A stretch of DNA of 64,000 nt. Source: JAYPUA01 sp038133845. GTDB taxonomy: Bacteria > SAR324 > NAC60-12. A model generated the notes under the pieces. It was not told the DNA's origin. It saw nothing but the letters and a program-made list of their open reading frames with translations, and ran no database searches. Within the stretch, counting starts at the first letter, position 1, and each line of letters starts with the position of its first letter. The position numbers and the translations under genes are program-made. The stretch covers positions 128,778 through 192,777 of the forward strand of contig JAYPUA010000002.1 of the NCBI GenBank assembly GCA_038133845.1, given 5' to 3'. Of this stretch, positions 1 to 6,744 are shown piece by piece.

Positions 1-497
1 TCAATGTAATAGGCGTGCTCCCAGACGTCGATGGTCAGCAGGGCTTTCTGCCCGGAGGTCATCGGAACGCCGGCGTTGCTGGTGTTGGTGATCGCCAAGC
101 TGCCGTCTTCATTCTGAACGAGCCAGGTCCAGCCGGAGCCAAAGTTGCCTGCTGCAGACTTGGAGAACTGCTCCTTGAAGCTGGCAAAGGAGCCGAAGGC
201 CGAGTTGATGGCCTCTCCCAGCGCTCCGGAAGGCTCTCCGCCACCGTTGGGACCCATGCAGTTCCAGTAGAAGGTGTGGTTCCAGACCTGAGCGGCGTTG
301 TTGAAAACCCCTCCGGAGGAGCTCATGACGATCTCTTCGAGGGTCTTGCCTTCGTGCTCGGTGCCGCCAACCAGGTTGTTCAGGTTGGTGACGTAGGTCT
401 GGTGGTGCTTGCCGTAATGAAACTCCAGGGTTTCTGCTGAGATGTGTGGCTCCAGAGCGTTTTTTTCGTAAGGGAGCGCAGGAAGCGTGAATGCCAT
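1..497 (-). CDS. sodB: Iron/manganese superoxide dismutase, 3' end cut by window edge
   Basis: Converts superoxide to hydrogen peroxide and oxygen in the cytoplasm. About 165 N-terminal codons are visible on the minus strand and the frame runs off base 1. Family landmarks are clear: the N-terminal LPALPYEKNALEPHISAETL, the metal-ligand region HYGKHHQTYV, the second ligand stretch VWNHTFYWNCMGPNGGG, and the DVWEHAYYID signature right at the edge. The length before the cut fits the roughly 190-residue family. FNNAAQVWNHTFYW favours the iron type. The ATG at 497 has AAGGAGA eight bases upstream. The gene follows the kinase at 583-1254 but has its own promoter candidate inside that gene's end. 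Identification is secure; metal choice is inference. Confidence 0.95.
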   Translation of the reverse strand, partial: MAFTLPALPYEKNALEPHISAETLEFHYGKHHQTYVTNLNNLVGGTEHEGKTLEEIVMSSSGGVFNNAAQVWNHTFYWNCMGPNGGGEPSGALGEAINSAFGSFASFKEQFSKSAAGNFGSGWTWLVQNEDGSLAITNTSNAGVPMTSGQKALLTIDVWEHAYYI

Positions 498-558
498 TTC
501 AGATCTCCTTGATCCAAGGTTGAGGTTTGGGTCCACAGACGGGGGGTGTGAAAGAAAA

Positions 559-586
559 AGCATAGCCCAGCAAGGCGTGCTTTCAA
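559..586 (-). promoter_or_regulatory. Candidate sigma-70 promoter of sodB
   Basis: Read on the minus strand, TTGAAA (586-581) is followed after 16 bases by TATGCT (564-559), about 60 bases upstream of the sodB start. It overlaps the last codons of the kinase gene, so sodB can be expressed apart from the kinase. Found by inspection only. Confidence 0.4.
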
Positions 587-1254
587 GAGAAAACTTGTGC
601 CGCCAGTTGCGCCTGAATGCAGGCCAGGAAGTCCGTGCCAGAGAAACCCGGACGCCGCTGGGTGGGAAAGTCCACAACCGCATGGGCCAAGCGGGTATAG
701 GCCCGCCGCCTCGCCGCAAGCAATTTCGGATAACAGCGCTCCAACGCAGCCTCCTCCGGCTCCTGTGGTTCCGGACAGAAGCTTTCTCCCCAGACGACTG
801 GCTTGGGGTCTTCCAGAAAGGTCTCCAGCATGCGCGCATCTTGCTCCGGAGCGGTACTCAGGTAAACCATCCGCGCATGGCACCGCAGAGATTGCAGTCG
901 TTCCGCTGCGAGGTAGATCAGGCTACCCGTGGTATCCACAACCACACGAGTCGGCTCCGGATGCTGAAGCTGCCTGCACAACTCCACGATCACCTGGTCC
1001 TCCCAATCGAGATACGTCGCGGTCGCGGTCGCGTAGCGCTCCTCAAACGGGTGCCCCATCCAGCGGGCAAGGTCTCGCGTGGAATGCAGGTCCGGGTGCC
1101 CGGAGTCCCGCATCTTCTCTGCGATCAGCTCATCGCAACTCCAGCGAGTGTAACCCAGATTTTCAAGCTGATGAGACCAGTGGGATTTGCCCACACCAGA
1201 CATCCCGATCAAGGCAATCCTTTGCGGGAGCGAAGGCGGAACGGCGTCCTTCAT
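583..1254 (-). CDS. Shikimate-kinase-like P-loop kinase
   Basis: A 223-residue cytoplasmic nucleotide-binding protein. Walker A is GMSGVGKS at residues 17-24, directly after a hydrophobic strand (RIALI), as in shikimate and gluconate kinases. A second hydrophobic strand ends in an acidic residue (TRVVVDTTG), as expected for the small-molecule kinase fold. The C-terminal half is richer in Arg/Ala than in true shikimate kinases and the protein is about 50 residues longer than AroK. The substrate is therefore not predictable and I do not assign aroK. It starts 15 bases after the stop of the gene at 1270-1656, with which it probably forms an operon. No clear Shine-Dalgarno sequence precedes the ATG. 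Confidence 0.6.
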   Translation of the reverse strand: MKDAVPPSLPQRIALIGMSGVGKSHWSHQLENLGYTRWSCDELIAEKMRDSGHPDLHSTRDLARWMGHPFEERYATATATYLDWEDQVIVELCRQLQHPEPTRVVVDTTGSLIYLAAERLQSLRCHARMVYLSTAPEQDARMLETFLEDPKPVVWGESFCPEPQEPEEAALERCYPKLLAARRRAYTRLAHAVVDFPTQRRPGFSGTDFLACIQAQLAAQVFS

Positions 1255-1269
1255 GAGCGGGGGGAGAGC

Positions 1270-1656
1270 TCAACAGAGCGGAGTTTGCAGGATGTCGAGG
1301 TACTGTTCATCATTCAGGCGAAAGAGGCCCTGAACGTCGTCGGAGATGCTGACCCGGGCCCGTTGCGGGTCTAGTCCAAGCACCACGTGAGTGTCATCTT
1401 CCACCCGGAGGAAGTAGAGCAAGGTCAGCTTGTCCTGCATCTCCTCATAGTGGAACCCAATCTTGAGCGACTCGCTCTGAATCATCCGGGAGAGCAGTTG
1501 AGGCACGCGCTCGTCATCTTGCCCGGGAAGGGTCTTGAGCGCGTCCGAATAGGGAAAGCTGCGGATCGCGAACTGCAGGATGATCTGCTCAAGTCCCTGA
1601 TCCAGAGGAGGGTTCGAGGACGGCGTTGAGGCGGGGAAGGCCGAAAGAGTGCTCAT
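1270..1656 (-). CDS. Uncharacterised cytoplasmic protein, about 128 aa
   Basis: No recognised family. The sequence is soluble with mixed charge, a Pro/Ser-rich N-terminal stretch and a folded-looking C-terminal part. There is no signal peptide or membrane segment. Two in-frame ATGs lie six bases apart (1662 and 1656). The second is preferred because GGAG sits six bases before it. It is first in a probable two-gene operon with the P-loop kinase. The AT-rich region upstream has a promoter-like pair. It could be a type III-chaperone-like small protein by size and composition, but nothing in the sequence proves that. Confidence 0.6.
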   Translation of the reverse strand: MSTLSAFPASTPSSNPPLDQGLEQIILQFAIRSFPYSDALKTLPGQDDERVPQLLSRMIQSESLKIGFHYEEMQDKLTLLYFLRVEDDTHVVLGLDPQRARVSISDDVQGLFRLNDEQYLDILQTPLC

Positions 1657-1703
1657 GAACATCTCCGGGGAAGGTTCGTGCCTTTGCGTAAATTTACCTA
1701 AAA

Positions 1704-1733
1704 AATGTAACAGCTTTTTTCATTTTTTCGCAA
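1704..1733 (-). promoter_or_regulatory. Candidate promoter upstream of the 1270-1656 gene
   Basis: In the only markedly AT-rich patch of this area, TTGCGA (1733-1728) precedes TACATT (1709-1704) by 18 bases on the minus strand. A perfect 10-base palindrome GTAAATTTAC lies just downstream at 1688-1697, where a repressor could sit. There is no direct proof of use. Confidence 0.3.
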
Positions 1734-1778
1734 ATTTTTTATGGAAGCCTCTCCCGAGGAGTGCAGGCAGAGTGGAGG

Positions 1779-2657
1779 TCAGTCCAGCAGGTCGAGCGAC
1801 AGCGGACCAAGCTGTCCGGAGCGAAAATCGTCGAGCAGCAGCTCCGAGGCCCGCCGCAGGTCCAACTCCCCGCCGCTCTTCAGGCAGTTTCGAGCCTCTG
1901 CAACCAGAGTCAGGAGTTCAGATGCGGATTCCGGGAGGGATTCTGGAGAGATCCGGTAGCGGCTGAAGGCTTCCGGGCGTCGCTGTCGGAGCTGCAGGAG
2001 CAGAAACTCGCTCAGGCGCTCCACCCCCACGATGGCGTCCTTGATCGCTCCGGTTACTGCCAACCGCATCCCGACCTCCTCGCTCTCGATCTTGGGCCAG
2101 AGAATGCCCGGGGTGTCGAGGAGCTCGACATCCTTGTCGAGCCGAGCCCACTCTTGGCGCCTGGTCACTCCCGGGCGAGGCCCGGTCTCGGTGGCCCGGC
2201 GCCGGACCAGCCGGTTGATCAGAGTCGACTTCCCCACATTGGGAATCCCGACCACCATCATCCGCAACTCCGGAGGGCGAATCCCCTTGCGCCTGAAGGT
2301 CTCCCAGCGATCCCTCATCAGTGAGCGCGCGAGGGGCAGGATGCGCTTGAGGTTGCGGCCTTCCAGCACATCGACAAAGAGGAAGGGCACCGGGCTTTCC
2401 TCCTTGAGGCGCCTCTCCCACTCACGCAGCAGAACCGGCTCGGCAAGGCGAGACTTGTTGTAGAGCACCACGCGTCGCTTGTTGCGGACCAGGTCCTCGA
2501 AGTCCGGAATGATGGAGGTTTGGGGAATTCGGGCGTCCCGGACCTCAAGGACCAGGTCCACCCGCTTGAGCTGTGCGGAAAGCTCCTTGCGGGCCTTGAG
2601 CATGTGGCCCGGGAACCAGTTGATCTCCGGGCGAATCCAGCCTCCGGAGTCGCTCAT
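1779..2657 (-). CDS. rbgA: Circularly permuted ribosome-biogenesis GTPase, RbgA/YlqF family
   Basis: A 292-residue GTPase that in other bacteria acts late in 50S assembly. It has the permuted motif order of the family. The opening NWFPGHMLKARKEL is the RbgA signature, the G4 position (LYNKSR, 67-70) precedes G1 (GIPNVGKST, 137-145), and G3 is DTPG at 181-184. A C-terminal helical RNA-binding region follows, about 210-292. The G4 motif reads NKSR, not NKxD, so the Asp that normally contacts guanine is Arg. RbgA is commoner in Firmicutes but occurs elsewhere. The stop of the upstream minus-strand gene is only 2 bases before this start, so the two are probably co-transcribed. Confidence 0.85.
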   Translation of the reverse strand: MSDSGGWIRPEINWFPGHMLKARKELSAQLKRVDLVLEVRDARIPQTSIIPDFEDLVRNKRRVVLYNKSRLAEPVLLREWERRLKEESPVPFLFVDVLEGRNLKRILPLARSLMRDRWETFRRKGIRPPELRMMVVGIPNVGKSTLINRLVRRRATETGPRPGVTRRQEWARLDKDVELLDTPGILWPKIESEEVGMRLAVTGAIKDAIVGVERLSEFLLLQLRQRRPEAFSRYRISPESLPESASELLTLVAEARNCLKSGGELDLRRASELLLDDFRSGQLGPLSLDLLD

Positions 2658-2659
2658 GC

Positions 2660-3556
2660 TTACCAGTAGTAGGTGGTGGTGATGATCTGCTCGTCCGGAG
2701 TCTGGAAGGCGATCTCGCGCTCCCGAGCTTCCTGCTCCTGACGTCGAATGCGCTCTTGCGCAATCTCGCTTCCTTGCTCAATCACATCCTGAATGACCTC
2801 CGCTCCGGAGACCTCGCCCTCTTCGTCTTCATAGCCGAGCTGATCGACCAGGAGCTGCTGCTGCGTCAGCTCTCCCATCTCATCGAACAGCGTCCCCACG
2901 GAGAGATCGAACTTCCAGTCCGGATTCTCGAAGAAGGCCTCTGAAGAGAGCATGGAGAGGAAAACGACGCGGTACGGGTCGATGCCCTTGTGCTCAGCCA
3001 CGGCAACCCGCAGGTCGGTCCAGCGCTGATCTTCCAGCAGGTCGGTGTCTGGATCGGCAAAGACGCCCTCCTCGAGATCGACAAAGGCATAGACATCAAA
3101 GTGCGCAATGTAGGACTGCTGCTGATCAAGCAGGTGATCGTACGCCTGAGACCCCTTGTCCGTTGGGTGGTAGTAGTTGTCGTCTCCCATCTCCAGCCAG
3201 CCGCGCTGCTCCATCTGCTGCACCAAAGGCTCCAGTCCGGACTCGCTTTGCTCGCTCAAGGAGATGTGCAGCCGGTGGGTCTCCTGCTCCTTGATCTCAG
3301 ACTCCACCTGCTGGACAGCCTGGCGGGCCTCGTTGAGATCCGCCTTGGTCTCTTCGATCGCCATGTCTTCTTCATCGGAGTGGAAGAAGCCTTTTTTTCG
3401 CTGCTTGAGCTCTGCCTCCAGATCGGTGACGGTGGTCTGCAAAGACTCCAACTCGCGGGCCAGGGATTCGTACTGCATCATCCGGTCAAGCAGCAGCAGG
3501 CAGCCGAACTCCTGTTTCAGCTCCTCGGAGAGGGGGGCAAGCGTCTGTTCGCTCAT
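2660..3556 (-). CDS. Uncharacterised acidic coiled-coil protein
   Basis: A 298-residue soluble protein with no recognised family. Residues about 25-105 are strongly heptad-like and rich in Glu, Gln and Leu, predicting a coiled coil. The middle (about 120-190) has a Tyr/Asp-rich globular stretch with DNYYHPTDKG and VYAFVDLEEGVFADPDTD. The C-terminus is again charged and helical and ends in TTTYYW. The ATG at 3556 is chosen because AGGA lies nine bases upstream. An upstream in-frame start would add a hydrophobic stretch from the AT-rich leader that looks non-coding. Its stop is 2 bases from rbgA, implying an operon. Function unknown. Confidence 0.65.
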   Translation of the reverse strand: MSEQTLAPLSEELKQEFGCLLLLDRMMQYESLARELESLQTTVTDLEAELKQRKKGFFHSDEEDMAIEETKADLNEARQAVQQVESEIKEQETHRLHISLSEQSESGLEPLVQQMEQRGWLEMGDDNYYHPTDKGSQAYDHLLDQQQSYIAHFDVYAFVDLEEGVFADPDTDLLEDQRWTDLRVAVAEHKGIDPYRVVFLSMLSSEAFFENPDWKFDLSVGTLFDEMGELTQQQLLVDQLGYEDEEGEVSGAEVIQDVIEQGSEIAQERIRRQEQEAREREIAFQTPDEQIITTTYYW

Positions 3557-3794
3557 GGTATCATTCCTGAATTGACTTAAGGTTATGGAAAGACAGGAAA
3601 AAATTGCACTCAATGAAAAAACCTGATAGAAGCTTAACACTCCACGCAAACGATCTCAATTAGAGACCGCCGGTTTACCGTCAAGAACCTGCCCCATCGT
3701 TGCGGGGGCGCAAATCAACAGCTCCAACTCCGCACTTCACTCCGGAAAAGCACACGGAGTCCCACGGAGTTCGAGAACTGTTCAGACCTGAAAC
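3557..3794. promoter_or_regulatory. Divergent intergenic region upstream of zapA
   Basis: 238 bases separate the coiled-coil gene from zapA and must hold both promoters. On the minus strand TTGAGA with TAAGCT 17 bases on (about 3655-3627) is the best pair seen, but it is weak. Near zapA, CACGGAGT occurs twice as direct repeats one helical turn apart (3753-3760 and 3763-3770), preceded by an inverted copy ACTCCG. This may be a regulator site. There is no small reading frame of note. Confidence 0.3.
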
Positions 3795-4088
3795 ATGCTT
3801 GTGTCTGATTCCGAACTCAAACAGTACCAGATCAACATCCAGGGAAACCGCTTTGCCATCTCCAGCCCCTATGGCGAAGAGCACATTCGTCAGGTGGAGC
3901 GTTTCCTGGAGGCGCAAATCCAGACGGTCCGGGAGCAGGCCGGCTTGACCGGAGGAACCCAGACCCTGGTTTTGGCGGCCCTGAACATCACCGATGAGTT
4001 GCTCAAGCTCAAGCAGTCGGAGAGCTCCCACCACCAGCGGCTTGAGGCCGCCTGCGAGCAGTTGGAGCGTGCCTTGCGTCCTGGCTGA
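3795..4088 (+). CDS. zapA: Cell division protein ZapA
   Basis: A 97-residue FtsZ-ring-associated protein. The N-terminal beta-strand region (YQINIQGNRFAISSPYGEEH) and the long C-terminal helix with L/A heptads and Gln-rich turns match ZapA in length and layout. The middle segment TQTLVLAALNITDELLKLKQ corresponds to the family's hallmark helix. In many proteobacteria zapA is followed by the 6S RNA gene, and the next 250 bases here hold a structured RNA. This supports the call. Confidence 0.85.
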   Translation: MLVSDSELKQYQINIQGNRFAISSPYGEEHIRQVERFLEAQIQTVREQAGLTGGTQTLVLAALNITDELLKLKQSESSHHQRLEAACEQLERALRPG

Positions 4089-4162
4089 GTTTGTGCCATT
4101 CTGACGGCTGGTTAGGGCTAACCTGAGGTGTGCGTAACCATCGCTTCTGCTACCTTATTCTG

Positions 4163-4306
4163 TGAAGCAGGGGTTGCTCCCTAAGAGACGTTGTGCCAGC
4201 CCGTGACGGGACGCCTGAGTTTCTTAAATGCGGCCCCACCTGGTGACGCCAGGTACCAGAAACCGTTGATACGGCACTGCGGGGAAGCCCTCTTTTCCTG
4301 CTCTCA
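4163..4306 (+). ncRNA. ssrS: Structured RNA, probable 6S RNA
   Basis: The stretch between zapA and the recombinase gene folds on paper into a closed structure. The outer stem is AGCAGG (4166-4171) with CCTGCT (4297-4302). Next come GTGCC (4193-4197) with GGCAC (4273-4277), a side hairpin CCCG-TGA-CGGG (4200-4210), then GTTTC (4219-4223) with GAAAC (4259-4263) around an apical hairpin ACCTGG-TGACG-CCAGGT (4238-4254). A long rod with an unpaired middle, directly after zapA, is the arrangement of 6S RNA, which binds sigma-70 RNA polymerase in stationary phase. At about 144 nt it is shorter than E. coli 6S. The ends are estimates. The structure is visible; the 6S name rests on synteny and shape. 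Confidence 0.5.
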
Positions 4307-4340
4307 CGCTCCTCTCCCTTCGATCAGCCCTTCCCCACTC

Positions 4341-5252
4341 ATGGACCTGATCGCCCCGTTCCTTCAGCACCTTCAGTCTCAGCAATACTCGGAAAACAGT
4401 CTGCAGAGCCACCGCCTGGACCTTCGACGCTTTCTGGCATGGCTGGAGCCAGAAGAGGGCAGCTCTCCCCTGCCGCGGCTGAAGCACCTCGCGCTTGAGC
4501 AGTTGGAGGCGTATCAGGAGGACCTGGGGCAACACTACAAGCAACGGACGGTAGCCCGGCACCTCTCTTCGCTCAAGCTGTTTCTCGACTTTTGGGTCTC
4601 TCAGGGCAGCATCCCGCTCAATCCGGTGCACCAGCTGCGCTTCCCGGAGATCGTGCCCGAGCCGCTGGAGATGTTGACCCTCTGGGAGGTCCAGGCATTG
4701 CTGGAGGCGCCCTCGCTGGATCACTACCTGGGACTGCGGGACCGGACGATGCTGGAGTTGCTCTACGCCTGCGGTCTCAAGGTGAGCGAACTATTGGGGC
4801 TGAATGTGGGGAATTTGTTTCTGGATTTGGGGTTCATCAAGGTCTACCGCAAGCAGGTGCGCATGGTCCCGCTGCTGCCAAGAACCAGCGAGTTGCTCCA
4901 GCGCTACCTGAGTGAAGCCCGTGAAGGTCGCCTGCTCTCCACCGATGACCCTTGTCTGTTCCCCGGGAGAAACGGAACCCGGATGAGCCGGATGGGCTTT
5001 TGGGCGATGGTTCGCAAGCACGCTCAACGTGCCGGAATCGAGAAGCCACTCAACCCCCGGATGCTCCGTCACTCCTTCGCCATGCACCTGCTGCAAAACG
5101 GGATGGACTTGACCGATATCCGGGATCTGTTCGGCTACGTCAGTCTGGACGCAACCTTGCAGTATGCTCACGTCAACCGCCCCGACTTTGAGGAGGAGTA
5201 TCACCGCTACCATCCTCGCGGGGAGCACTATCAGAAGCAAGGAGAGCCTTGA
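4341..5252 (+). CDS. XerC/XerD-family tyrosine recombinase with altered catalytic residues
   Basis: A 303-residue protein of normal Xer length with the SAM-like N-terminal core-binding domain (1-105) and the C-terminal catalytic domain. Xer enzymes resolve chromosome dimers at dif. Aligned by position to E. coli XerD, the nucleophile Tyr (Y275 in LQYAHV) and second Arg (R243 in MLRHSFAMHL) remain. However, catalytic Arg I is Lys (K147 in CGLKVSEL), His II is Arg (R240) and His III is Tyr (Y266 in LFGYVSL). The GKG beta-turn is also lost. The ATG at 4341 opens the homologous region; earlier in-frame codons lie in the RNA gene. The TGA overlaps the TTG start of the ketosynthase, so the gene is coupled to the lipid-synthesis operon. 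It may be inactive or repurposed. Confidence 0.75.
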   Translation: MDLIAPFLQHLQSQQYSENSLQSHRLDLRRFLAWLEPEEGSSPLPRLKHLALEQLEAYQEDLGQHYKQRTVARHLSSLKLFLDFWVSQGSIPLNPVHQLRFPEIVPEPLEMLTLWEVQALLEAPSLDHYLGLRDRTMLELLYACGLKVSELLGLNVGNLFLDLGFIKVYRKQVRMVPLLPRTSELLQRYLSEAREGRLLSTDDPCLFPGRNGTRMSRMGFWAMVRKHAQRAGIEKPLNPRMLRHSFAMHLLQNGMDLTDIRDLFGYVSLDATLQYAHVNRPDFEEEYHRYHPRGEHYQKQGEP

Positions 5253-6496
5253 GCAGCATTGCGTCACGACGCGCGGTGATCACCGGAATGGGAGTGGTCT
5301 CTGCGCTGGGAAGTTCGGTAGACCGGTTCTGGAGTCACCTGTGCCAAGGCGTCTCCGGGGTACACCGGATCGACACTTTCGAGGTGAAGGATGCCGCCTG
5401 TCAGGTCGCCGCGACAGTCTCCGATCTGGACCTGAGCACGCACTTCAACCGTCGTGAGCGCAAGAGCTACGACCGCTTCACGCTGCTTGGACTGGCTGCC
5501 GCAGAGCAGGCCTGGGACAACGCATACTTGGGGCAGGCTCCGTTCCCGGAGCGCATGGCCGTGCTGATGGGAACCGGCATAGGTGGGATCAGCTCCTATA
5601 CCGAACCCTACCACGCACTCTACGGAGCGTCCCCTCAGCCGCTGAACGCCTACACCATCCCCCGGATCATGAACAGCTCCCTCTCGGCCGCAGTAGCCAT
5701 CCGGTTCGGACTGCACGGTCCGAACCTCACCCTGAACACGGCCTGCTCTTCCGGAGCAAACGCTTTGGGACAAGCCCTGCAGTGGATCCGTTCCGGCAAG
5801 GTCGAGCGTGTCCTCTGCGGCGGTTCGGAGGCTCCGGTGACCCACGCACTGCTCCGGACCTGGGAGTCTCTGGGGGTGTTGGTCCGAGACCGCAACGAGA
5901 CTCCGGAAACCGCATGCCGCCCTTTTGATCAGGAACGGAGCGGCTTTGTGCTTGCCGAAGGAGCGGCCGTGCTCGTGTTGGAATCGCTGGAATCGGCGCG
6001 GCGAAGGGGAGCGCCGGTTCACGCAGAGTTGGTGGGCTACGGAGCGAACTGTGACGCCAAGAGCCTGACGCATCCGGACCGGGAGAGCATCGCCGAGGCC
6101 ATGCGGCTGGCCTTGGAGGACGGGGGGCTGTTCCCAGATGACATTGACGCCATTAACGCTCATGGAACCGGAACCCGGATCAACGACCCGACCGAGGCAC
6201 AGGCGATCCGTGAGGTCTGCGGACCTCGTTCCGCAAACCTTCCGGTCACCGCGAACAAGTCGATGCTGGGACACAGCATGGGTGCATCCTCTGCGCTGGA
6301 GGCCGTCGCCAGCGTGCTGATGGTCCGGGAACAGCAAGTCCCACCCACCCGAAACTGCACGCAACTCGATCCGGAGTGTCCGATCGACCCAGTCGCCGAC
6401 GGAGTGCGCCCGCAGCGACTGCGCGCCGTGCTCTCCAACTCCTTCGGGTTTGGAGGCAGCAACGCCGTGCTGGCCTTTACCCCGGGAGGCACATGA
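5249..6496 (+). CDS. Beta-ketoacyl-ACP synthase II-like ketosynthase (operon paralogue)
   Basis: A 415-residue condensing enzyme of the FabF/KAS II family with the Cys-His-His triad intact: C166 in TACSSGANAL, H305 in NAHGTGT and H342 in SMLGHSMGASS. The C-terminal SNSFGFGGSNA loop is present. The start is TTG at 5249, four bases after AAGGAG and overlapping the recombinase stop. Its stop overlaps the ACP start as ATGA. It is not the housekeeping fabF, which lies at 33930-35165 beside acpP and fabG. Its neighbours (ACP, type III PKS, methyltransferase) suggest that it extends or supplies an acyl starter for a specialised lipid. Confidence 0.85.
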   Translation: MSSIASRRAVITGMGVVSALGSSVDRFWSHLCQGVSGVHRIDTFEVKDAACQVAATVSDLDLSTHFNRRERKSYDRFTLLGLAAAEQAWDNAYLGQAPFPERMAVLMGTGIGGISSYTEPYHALYGASPQPLNAYTIPRIMNSSLSAAVAIRFGLHGPNLTLNTACSSGANALGQALQWIRSGKVERVLCGGSEAPVTHALLRTWESLGVLVRDRNETPETACRPFDQERSGFVLAEGAAVLVLESLESARRRGAPVHAELVGYGANCDAKSLTHPDRESIAEAMRLALEDGGLFPDDIDAINAHGTGTRINDPTEAQAIREVCGPRSANLPVTANKSMLGHSMGASSALEAVASVLMVREQQVPPTRNCTQLDPECPIDPVADGVRPQRLRAVLSNSFGFGGSNAVLAFTPGGT

Positions 6497-6744
6497 TCCG
6501 TGATGAACTGGAGGTCCTGCTCCGGGAGGTCCTCGCTCATGAGATGGACTTGAGTCCGGAAGAGGTTCGGCTGGAGATGTCTCTGCGAGAGGAGCTGGAC
6601 CTCAACTCGCTCGATGCCACCAACGTGTTGATGACGCTTGAGGACCGCCTGAAGGTGGAGGCCGATCTGGAAGACTTTCTGGAGCTTCAGACGGTAGGCG
6701 ATCTGCTCGACTACATGATCCGGCTAGTAGGCACGGAAGCCTGA
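6493..6744 (+). CDS. Dedicated acyl carrier protein
   Basis: An 83-residue acidic helical protein with the phosphopantetheine attachment motif LNSLD (Ser39) in the right place (ELDLNSLDATNVLMTLEDRL). It differs from the housekeeping ACP at 35202-35438, which has the usual DADSLD. ATGA overlap couples it to the ketosynthase before it, and TGATG overlap couples it to the type III PKS after it. Such tight packing implies a carrier serving those enzymes, either holding the fatty acyl starter or the ketosynthase product. Confidence 0.85.
   Translation: MIRDELEVLLREVLAHEMDLSPEEVRLEMSLREELDLNSLDATNVLMTLEDRLKVEADLEDFLELQTVGDLLDYMIRLVGTEA

Noticed and set aside
2660..3649. Longer N-terminus for the coiled-coil protein from an upstream start
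   Set aside because: The extra 31 residues come from AT-rich leader with no ribosome site, whereas 3556 has AGGA at good spacing.
4116..4131. GGTTAG-GG-CTAACC inverted repeat after zapA as a terminator
   Set aside because: The loop is too short for the full stem and no U-run follows.
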